From NCBI GenBank assembly GCA_002723635.1, contig PBMM01000009.1:1542-7341 (forward strand): a stretch of 5,800 bases of DNA, read 5' to 3'. A program made the translations under genes and the position numbers. The notes under the pieces are model-generated. The model was not told the origin of the DNA. It was given only the letters and a program-made list of their open reading frames with translations, and did no database searches. Numbering within the stretch: position 1 is the first letter of the stretch; each line of letters opens with the position of its first letter. Of the stretch, positions 1 through 4,505 are shown one piece after another. This DNA comes from Methanobacteriota archaeon. GTDB taxonomy: Archaea; Thermoplasmatota; Poseidoniia; Poseidoniales; Poseidoniaceae.

Positions 1-492
1 CCCATCGTCTGGACCCTCGCCTTGATGGTCGCATTTCTCGCAGGATCCGCTGCAGCGTACCGGCGGGGCCCCCTTCATGGCCTCCGCTGGGGGACACCGT
101 TTCTTCTCGTCGCCCTCATCGCCCTCATGCCCGCCTTAATCGGGTGGTGGGCGGAACAATCCCCTGAGGTTCAAGGAGAAACGCCATGGGACGATGCCTG
201 GCCAGAAGCATGGCGCGACGGGCAAGTCGTGGCCTTCGAATTACCAAACGGGACCTTGGCCATCGGCGGATTCGAACCTCGCCCCACAGTCCTCGAGGCC
301 ACCGTGGCCGCCGCAAACGAGCTTGGGGTGTCCCTTGCGACCGAAGACCACGCCCTCGGCCAGTGGGTCACTGCCGTCGATGGCGTCTCCGGCGACGGTT
401 GGATCTACGAAGTCGATGGAACTCGTCCGACGATTGGACCAGAAGCCATGGCACTGCCCCCTTCCTCTGTCCTCGTTTGGCGCTTGGCCTGA
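1..492 (+). CDS. Membrane-anchored DUF4430 (transcobalamin-like) domain protein, 5' end outside window
   Basis: The frame is open from base 1 and gives 163 residues before TGA, so the true start probably lies upstream; the TTG/ATG at 22/25 are only internal candidates. Numbering from window residue 1, two hydrophobic segments (about 2-19 and 32-50) are followed by an acidic, Trp-containing linker (about 51-74) and a soluble domain (about 76-163). That domain has the DUF4430 pattern: a VLEATVAAANELGV helix, then GDGWIYEVDG (131-140), ending in a VLVWRLA strand. DUF4430 resembles the beta domain of transcobalamin and often sits beside ECF transporter S components. Here the next gene is such a component and starts on the base after this stop, so I infer an extracellular, membrane-tethered domain that helps capture a vitamin, perhaps cobalamin. 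Substrate and N-terminal architecture are not shown by the sequence. Domain call is fairly firm; role is inference. Confidence 0.72.
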   Translation, partial: PIVWTLALMVAFLAGSAAAYRRGPLHGLRWGTPFLLVALIALMPALIGWWAEQSPEVQGETPWDDAWPEAWRDGQVVAFELPNGTLAIGGFEPRPTVLEATVAAANELGVSLATEDHALGQWVTAVDGVSGDGWIYEVDGTRPTIGPEAMALPPSSVLVWRLA

Positions 493-1188
493 GTGAACCT
501 TGAAGGAGCCCAGCCCGTCCCCAACACCATGTTCGCCAGCGTCGGGGTCCACGGCCCGGTGCTCAGCCCAACGGCGGCGTTGCTCTTCGACGTGGTTCTT
601 CTCGGGGCAGCGACGGTGTTGCTCTTGCAAGACAAGCGCATGACGCGTCATCAAGGCGTGCTGCTGCTGTCCTTTGTGGCCATCGTGGCCGTACTTCGTG
701 TGCTAATGGCGAACCTCCCCAACGTTCAGCCGGTGACCGTGGCGGTGCTGCTGGCTGGGGCCAGCCTCGGCGCAAGACGGGGCATGGCGTTCGCCATCCT
801 CGTGACGATGTTGTCCAATACGGTCCTCGGCGACGGGTATTGGACCCTTTTCCAAGCCGCCGGTTGGGCCGCGATTGCGGTGGTCGGTTCTCGAGCTCAC
901 TTGATCGAAAACGACCGACTTCTGCTTGGTCGTGCAACCCTCTTTGCGGGGCTTCTTGCGTTTCCCTTCGGCCTCATCACCAACCTTTCTCTCATCGGCG
1001 GAGGCACGGGCTTCGCACAACTTCCCGCCTTGGTGTGGGCTGGGTTGCCCTTTGATCTGAGCCATGCTCTTGGCAACGTGGTCATCATGCTCTGGACGGG
1101 CGCACTGATGCTTCGCATGATGCTCCCGGTGGACGTTCCCGACGCGATGGCGACCCCCGGAGTGGAAGCAGATGTCCACCTCGTCTGA
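493..1188 (+). CDS. ECF-type transporter S component (substrate-binding membrane protein; cobalamin-type predicted)
   Basis: A 231-residue polytopic membrane protein with about six hydrophobic segments (roughly 28-45, 56-72, 80-93, 96-112, 117-133, 147-169, and a last one near 190-210). Family-like motifs are visible: LPNVQPVT (75-82), where the substrate-binding core begins; SNTVLGDGYWTLFQAAGW (108-125); and PFDLSHALGN (187-194 region), the typical S-component G/P-D-x-x-HAxGN signature. S components bind a vitamin in the membrane and dock onto an EcfA/A'/T module, which is absent here. The GTG at 493 directly follows the upstream TGA; an in-frame ATG at 529 would drop 12 residues and is a fair alternative, since neither start has a well-spaced Shine-Dalgarno. 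The DUF4430 neighbour points to cobalamin or a related large substrate, but the specificity is inferred. The last 17 nt overlap the next gene. Confidence 0.8.
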   Translation: MNLEGAQPVPNTMFASVGVHGPVLSPTAALLFDVVLLGAATVLLLQDKRMTRHQGVLLLSFVAIVAVLRVLMANLPNVQPVTVAVLLAGASLGARRGMAFAILVTMLSNTVLGDGYWTLFQAAGWAAIAVVGSRAHLIENDRLLLGRATLFAGLLAFPFGLITNLSLIGGGTGFAQLPALVWAGLPFDLSHALGNVVIMLWTGALMLRMMLPVDVPDAMATPGVEADVHLV

Positions 1189-1540
1189 TGCAGCCAGCCT
1201 CGTCGTGCTTGTGCGGCGCGATCTTGAGATGAGCGCTGGAAAGAGTGCTGCGCAGGTGGCTCATGCGGCCGTAGGATGCAGCCTCAAGGCAAGGAAACAG
1301 GCTCTGGCCCAGTTTGATCGTTGGAGAAGCGAACACGGGCGCATCGTGGTCTTGGCCGTTGATGATCTTCAAACCCTCGAGGATTATCGCGAAGAAGCGC
1401 TGACCCACCGTCTCGTGCACCATGCGGTGACCGATGCAGGCCGCACGGAAGTGGCGCCTGGGACCGTGACCGTCCTCGGTATTGGGCCTGCTCCAAAGAG
1501 CGTGTTGGACGTTCTTCTTGGCCACCTCGAACCGCTGTGA
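1172..1540 (+). CDS. Divergent peptidyl-tRNA hydrolase, Pth2 family (copy 1)
   Basis: A 122-residue protein spanning the whole Pth2 fold at normal length. Pth2 cuts the ester bond of peptidyl-tRNAs released from stalled ribosomes, recycling tRNA in the cytoplasm. Visible signatures are VVLVRRDLEM (11-20), AGKSAAQVAHA (22-32, matching family MGKGKxAAQxxHA and keeping the second Lys, K24), TDAGRTEV (87-94) with Asp88 and Thr92, and PGTVTVLGIGP (96-106). Differences from the canonical family are the loss of the first Lys of MGKGK (Ala22), Glu93 in place of the usual Gln, and an LEPL rather than LKLL end. The key residues remain, so it may be active. The ATG at 1172 lies inside the end of the S-component gene, suggesting translational coupling; a purine-rich GGAAG sits just upstream. 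A second, more canonical Pth2 lies 0.45 kb away on the other strand. Confidence 0.85.
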   Translation: MSTSSDAASLVVLVRRDLEMSAGKSAAQVAHAAVGCSLKARKQALAQFDRWRSEHGRIVVLAVDDLQTLEDYREEALTHRLVHHAVTDAGRTEVAPGTVTVLGIGPAPKSVLDVLLGHLEPL

Positions 1541-1582
1541 CGCAGAACCAACGCTCAAGAAGTCGTCCGCAAAATAACACAC

Positions 1583-1987
1583 GTGCTCAAAGGGCTCTGG
1601 GGGACTGTTGGGGGGTCATCCCTCTTGGCGACCATGTGCTGTTTGCCCTCAGTGGTACTCGTTCTGTTTGGTTTGAGCAGCGTCTCCTCTGCCGCCGCCC
1701 TCTCAGACACATTGTACTGGGGGGGCGAAGGATGGGGCTGGTTCCGACCGACCCTGTTGACGGTCTCTGCGGCATGCCTCGTCGCTGGACTGGTGATTCA
1801 TTTCCGACGTGACGGAATCTGCAGCCTCGATGATGCCGTGCGAGAGCGACGCCGGGTCATCAACACCAGCCTGACTGCAATCTTCACCGCCGTGACCCTC
1901 TATCTCGTGGTGAACTACGTGCTGTTGACTGAAATTGGCATCGCCCTTGGACTCCCTTGGGAGTCCTCCCGTTTCTGGCAAGGCTGA
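1583..1987 (+). CDS. Small MerT-like membrane protein with vicinal cysteines
   Basis: A 134-residue protein with three likely membrane helices (about 11-35, 55-73 and 92-112). The first holds a Cys-Cys-Leu-Pro motif (C19, C20, P22) followed by a Gly-rich stretch (VLFGLSS). After helix 2 comes a basic segment with Ile-Cys (FRRDGICSLDDA, about 74-85). A CC-P motif in helix 1 and a further Cys after helix 2 recall MerT-type mercuric ion importers, where the vicinal cysteines pass the metal inward. I see no MerP, MerA or MerR in the window, so mercury is not implied; another soft metal or a redox role is equally possible. GTG at 1583 is the only start codon between the preceding in-frame TGA (1538-1540) and the hydrophobic core. 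The gene follows copy 1 of Pth2 by 42 nt in the same direction and converges on copy 2 with only 7 nt between stops. Confidence 0.6.
   Translation: MLKGLWGTVGGSSLLATMCCLPSVVLVLFGLSSVSSAAALSDTLYWGGEGWGWFRPTLLTVSAACLVAGLVIHFRRDGICSLDDAVRERRRVINTSLTAIFTAVTLYLVVNYVLLTEIGIALGLPWESSRFWQG
1949..1966. terminator. Perfect 8-bp hairpin near convergent gene ends (possible bidirectional terminator)
   Basis: GGACTCCC (1949-1956) and GGGAGTCC (1959-1966) are perfect reverse complements separated by TT; the RNA would more likely form seven pairs with a CTTG loop. It lies within the last codons of the MerT-like gene, about 20 nt before its stop, and about 30 nt beyond the stop of the minus-strand Pth2. No clear T-run follows on either strand, so termination is a weak inference. 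Confidence 0.3.
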
Positions 1988-1994
1988 GGCGCCG

Positions 1995-2411
1995 TCAGAG
2001 GAGTTTCAATTCCCCTGTCAATTGGTCGATCAGCGAAGCTTCTGCTGGACCGATCGCCACCACGGTCAGTGAGCCACTTGGAATCTGAGTGTGTCCTGCA
2101 TCTCGGATGGTTGCTGTTGGGAGCCCAGCCGCCTTCGCTTGCTTTTCCATCTCAAGGAGGTGTTCAGCATCGTCTCCTTTGACGCACACCTTCCGTTGGC
2201 CTGTGGCCAACCATGCCTCAAGCCGCCCCTGGTCTTTCTCCCGAATACCCGTCATGGCACTGATGCTCGCGTGACCAACCTGTGCGGCGATTTTCCCCTT
2301 TCCCATCTTCAGGCTGTGGTTCACCACGAGCACCAATTTGCACGCTTCCTTGGGCAGCGGCCCCGAGGGCGGGGGGGCCGTCCAGCGGTGAAGCCAACTA
2401 CGGAGGCCCAT
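1995..2411 (-). CDS. pth2: Peptidyl-tRNA hydrolase 2, canonical copy (copy 2)
   Basis: A 138-residue protein from the ATG at 2411. The Pth2 core begins near residue 24: KLVLVV, then [15 protein letters not shown] (34-48) with both lysines (K38, K40), [20 protein letters not shown] (103-122) with Asp104 and Thr108, and the classic LTGELKLL terminus. It hydrolyses peptidyl-tRNA in the cytoplasm. The start is chosen because an AAGG lies about seven bases upstream and because longer readings add 43 Cys/Ala-rich residues unlike the family and run through the start of the divergent aldolase gene. Even so, this start leaves a 20-residue Trp/Pro-rich leader ([17 protein letters not shown]) not typical of archaeal Pth2; a TTG or GTG within KLVLVV would remove it. 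The usual Arg-x-Asp before LKMGKGK reads Asn-His-Ser here. It is the likelier housekeeping copy. Confidence 0.88.
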   Translation of the reverse strand: MGLRSWLHRWTAPPPSGPLPKEACKLVLVVNHSLKMGKGKIAAQVGHASISAMTGIREKDQGRLEAWLATGQRKVCVKGDDAEHLLEMEKQAKAAGLPTATIRDAGHTQIPSGSLTVVAIGPAEASLIDQLTGELKLL

Positions 2412-2414
2412 GCA

Positions 2415-2474
2415 AAGGCCTTCTGCGCAAGGGCATGGAGTTGTCGCCGCCGGACCGTTCATTGCGCAGGCCTT
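2415..2474. promoter_or_regulatory. Imperfect inverted repeat in divergent intergenic region (candidate operator)
   Basis: CTGCGCAA (2423-2430) and TTGCGCAG (2462-2469) are exact reverse complements 31 nt apart. The match continues outward with AGGCCTT beside each arm (2416-2422 and 2468-2474), so 13 positions pair if one 3-nt insertion on the left is allowed. Each core, TGCGCA, is itself a palindrome. The element fills most of the 75-nt gap between the minus-strand Pth2 start (2411) and the aldolase start (2487), a placement that suits a shared operator or a structured leader. I see no convincing TATA box in this GC-rich gap. Function is inference. Confidence 0.4.
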
Positions 2475-2486
2475 CGTGGGTGCATC

Positions 2487-3533
2487 ATGCGCCACTGGCC
2501 AAACGACCGCATCGACCTCCGAAGCGACACGGTTACACAACCCACTTCGGCCATGCGTGAAGCGATGGCTGCCGCGCCCGTCGGCGATGACGTGTATGGC
2601 GAAGATCCTACCGTACTCGAACTTGAGCGGCGGATTGCCTCTGAGTGTGGAATGGATGCCGCCCTCTTCTTGCCATCAGGAACGATGGCGAACGCCGTTG
2701 CCGTTCGCACGCACACGCGCCCAGGGGACGAAATCATCCTCGAACGGGAAGCCCACATTTACCTCTACGAAGGCGGCGGGTTTGCGGCGTTGTCGGGATG
2801 TTCCGTGGCCTTTGTTGATGGCGATCGAGGACGGATGGCTCCGGAAGACGTCCGAGGGGCCGTCAGGAAAGCAGAAGGTTCGGGAAGCCACTATCCAGAT
2901 GGACGGCTCATTTGCGTCGAGAACACGTCCAACCGTGGGGGCGGTTCATGCTACGCCCTCGATGATCTGGACGCCATCGCAGCGGTGGGTCGGGACACCG
3001 GATGCGCCTTGCATGTTGACGGAGCGCGATTGATGAACGCCGTGGTGGCCACGGGAATTCCTGCGGAACGCTTGCTTCGTGGGTGGGACAGCGTGGCCAT
3101 TTGCCTCTCAAAGGGCTTGGGCGCCCCCATGGGCTCCATGCTGGTGGGCAGTGCGGACTTCATCGCTCGCTCGCATCGGTGGCGCAAGATGTTTGGAGGG
3201 GGTATGCGTCAAGTGGGCATCGTGGCTGCTGCAGGTTTGCACGCCCTCGAGCATCACGTGGAACGATTGGCAGAAGACCATGAGCGAGCTCGGCGCATTG
3301 CTGAGGCACTGTCCCAACACCCACGCGGGCAGGTTGACCTCGCGGGCGTGGAGACGAACATGGTCTATTTCGGCGTCGAAGGATGGACTGGCCAAGAGAC
3401 CCTCGAGCACCTGGCCTCGCACGGCATCGACGTACTCACCCTGAACGAAGGAACGTGCCGCATGGTGATTCACCTTCACGTGACTGATGAGGACGTGCAC
3501 CACGTTCTTTCGGCCATCTCTGCCATTCCCTGA
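2487..3533 (+). CDS. ltaE: Low-specificity L-threonine aldolase (PLP-dependent)
   Basis: A 348-residue fold-type I PLP enzyme that cleaves L-threonine or allo-threonine to glycine and acetaldehyde in the cytoplasm. Motifs in order are [11 protein letters not shown] (10-20), [13 protein letters not shown] (31-43), PSGTMAN (63-69, cofactor phosphate site), [11 protein letters not shown] (88-98) with His90, VENTSN (144-149), [11 protein letters not shown] (176-186) with Asp178 facing the PLP ring, and [12 protein letters not shown] (206-217) with Lys209 as the Schiff-base lysine. From memory of E. coli LtaE, His90 and His135 match its conserved His83 and His126 with equal spacing to ENT. One change is ENTSN for the common ENTHN. 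Length is normal. The ATG at 2487 puts the DLRSDTVT motif eight residues in, as in homologues; the frame stays open upstream to 2091 but only antisense to Pth2. The gene likely supplies glycine. Confidence 0.93.
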   Translation: MRHWPNDRIDLRSDTVTQPTSAMREAMAAAPVGDDVYGEDPTVLELERRIASECGMDAALFLPSGTMANAVAVRTHTRPGDEIILEREAHIYLYEGGGFAALSGCSVAFVDGDRGRMAPEDVRGAVRKAEGSGSHYPDGRLICVENTSNRGGGSCYALDDLDAIAAVGRDTGCALHVDGARLMNAVVATGIPAERLLRGWDSVAICLSKGLGAPMGSMLVGSADFIARSHRWRKMFGGGMRQVGIVAAAGLHALEHHVERLAEDHERARRIAEALSQHPRGQVDLAGVETNMVYFGVEGWTGQETLEHLASHGIDVLTLNEGTCRMVIHLHVTDEDVHHVLSAISAIP

Positions 3534-3579
3534 CTCGGCCAAGTGGAAGGTTGAAATCGCGGGCATCAAGTCTTCTTTC

Positions 3580-4500
3580 ATGCGCCGCGTCGCCTTCCTT
3601 CTGGCCGCTTTGTTCGTGCTGCTTCCGCTGAACGTCCAAGCCGGCACTCCTGTTGCGGTCGACGATGGGGCGGTATTTGGCAGCCACGGGGGGGCCGTCT
3701 CATCGGCCAACTCCAGCACCCTCGCCTCCTTGTCTGATCTGAATCCAGTGTTGGAGGACTACACTGCAACGTGGTGCACCAACTGCGTCGATGTGGAGCA
3801 TGCATTGGAAGACTTGGTCGCAGAACGTGGAGGCCAGATTTTCGCTTTTCATCGCTCAATCGGTGAGACCGAAGACCCCTTTGGTACCGAAACCCTCGAT
3901 CAGCGTTGGGAAGAACGCTACGACCGTCGTGCACCGCCAACGGTGGTCTTCAACGGCACCACCTACGTCATCGGGAGCGTGCCAGCAGGCGACAGCCTGT
4001 TGGACGATTACCGTGATCTGGCCAACCAAAGCCTCGGGCTTCCTGCCATGTCGTCCAGCCACTTCACGTGGACTGCAGCACAAGGCGGTAGCACCACAGT
4101 CACGTGGGACGTGAATTTGCCCCTGAGTGAGGCATGGGCCGGACATACGCTTGGGCTTGAGGTCTGGGTCGTGGAGGCCACCGCAAGTTACCCACAAGGC
4201 AGCAACGGCCAAGGCGATTACCCCCACATCGTTCGCAGCATCACGGCTGTGGATCAAGTGGTTTGGAATGACTTTACGGTGCTTCAGGGCAGCACGTCCC
4301 TGGCGCTTCCCGCAGCGTTTGACGGCGATGATCTCGAGGTCCATTTGGTCCATACGATGTCCCCGCCCGCAGAACCCGACGAGGTTGAGGACATCCCGCT
4401 GCCTGCGGAACCCAATGAACGCACCATACCTGCCCCAGGAGCAGGGCTGGCCTTGCTCGCTTTCGCGGCCGCGGCTCGACGCAGAGACCTCAATCCCTGA
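3580..4500 (+). CDS. Secreted Omp28-like thioredoxin-fold protein with C-terminal sorting-type tail
   Basis: A 306-residue exported protein. Residues 1-21 form a signal peptide (MRR, hydrophobic core, VQA-G cleavage near 21). A thioredoxin-like domain follows (about 50-150): VLEDYTATWCTNC (57-69) with C66 and C69 as the redox pair, and APPTVVFNG (118-126) with Pro120 at the cis-proline position. The VLEDYTxxWCxNC opening and the FAFHRSIGETEDPFGTE region (88-104) are typical of Omp28-like proteins. Residues 160-260 look like a beta-sandwich, with LEVWVVEATASYP and YPHIVRSI resembling the Omp28 C-terminal part. A Pro/Glu-rich linker (262-281) leads to IPAPGAG, a short hydrophobic stretch (289-299) and RRR, like PEP-CTERM/PGF-CTERM anchors. 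Start 3580 is chosen because the signal peptide begins there; the frame extends back into the aldolase gene. It follows that gene by 46 nt, where I see no promoter. Disulfide exchange or surface binding is inferred. Confidence 0.8.
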   Translation: MRRVAFLLAALFVLLPLNVQAGTPVAVDDGAVFGSHGGAVSSANSSTLASLSDLNPVLEDYTATWCTNCVDVEHALEDLVAERGGQIFAFHRSIGETEDPFGTETLDQRWEERYDRRAPPTVVFNGTTYVIGSVPAGDSLLDDYRDLANQSLGLPAMSSSHFTWTAAQGGSTTVTWDVNLPLSEAWAGHTLGLEVWVVEATASYPQGSNGQGDYPHIVRSITAVDQVVWNDFTVLQGSTSLALPAAFDGDDLEVHLVHTMSPPAEPDEVEDIPLPAEPNERTIPAPGAGLALLAFAAAARRRDLNP

Positions 4501-4505
4501 GGTCT
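4485..4505. terminator. Perfect hairpin spanning the stops of two convergent genes
   Basis: AGACCTCA (4485-4492) and TGAGGTCT (4498-4505) are perfect reverse complements around a 5-nt ATCCC loop, and a G-T pair can extend the stem by one. The right arm contains the TGA of the plus-strand thioredoxin-like gene, and the left arm contains the complement of the minus-strand stop. TTCTC follows on the plus strand. The symmetric placement fits a bidirectional terminator or an RNA end-protecting stem; the T-run is weak. Confidence 0.4.

Noticed and set aside
1..150. C-terminus of an EcfT transmembrane subunit fused to DUF4430
   Set aside because: The YRRG-then-helix stretch is loosely EcfT-like, but a membrane helix sits where EcfT has its cytoplasmic coupling helices, and the upstream part is missing.
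2154..2162. Strong Shine-Dalgarno-like AAGGAGGTG on the plus strand
   Set aside because: It is inside the minus-strand Pth2 gene (coding HLLEM) and no plausible gene starts after it.
2091..2486. In-frame upstream extension of the threonine aldolase by 132 residues
   Set aside because: It lies antisense to the well-supported Pth2 gene, resembles nothing in the aldolase family, and the family N-terminal motif begins eight residues after the ATG at 2487.
3534..3579. Possible separate promoter for the thioredoxin-like gene
   Set aside because: Only a weak TTGAAATC stretch is present in 46 nt, with no convincing TATA/BRE pair, so co-transcription with the aldolase is equally likely.
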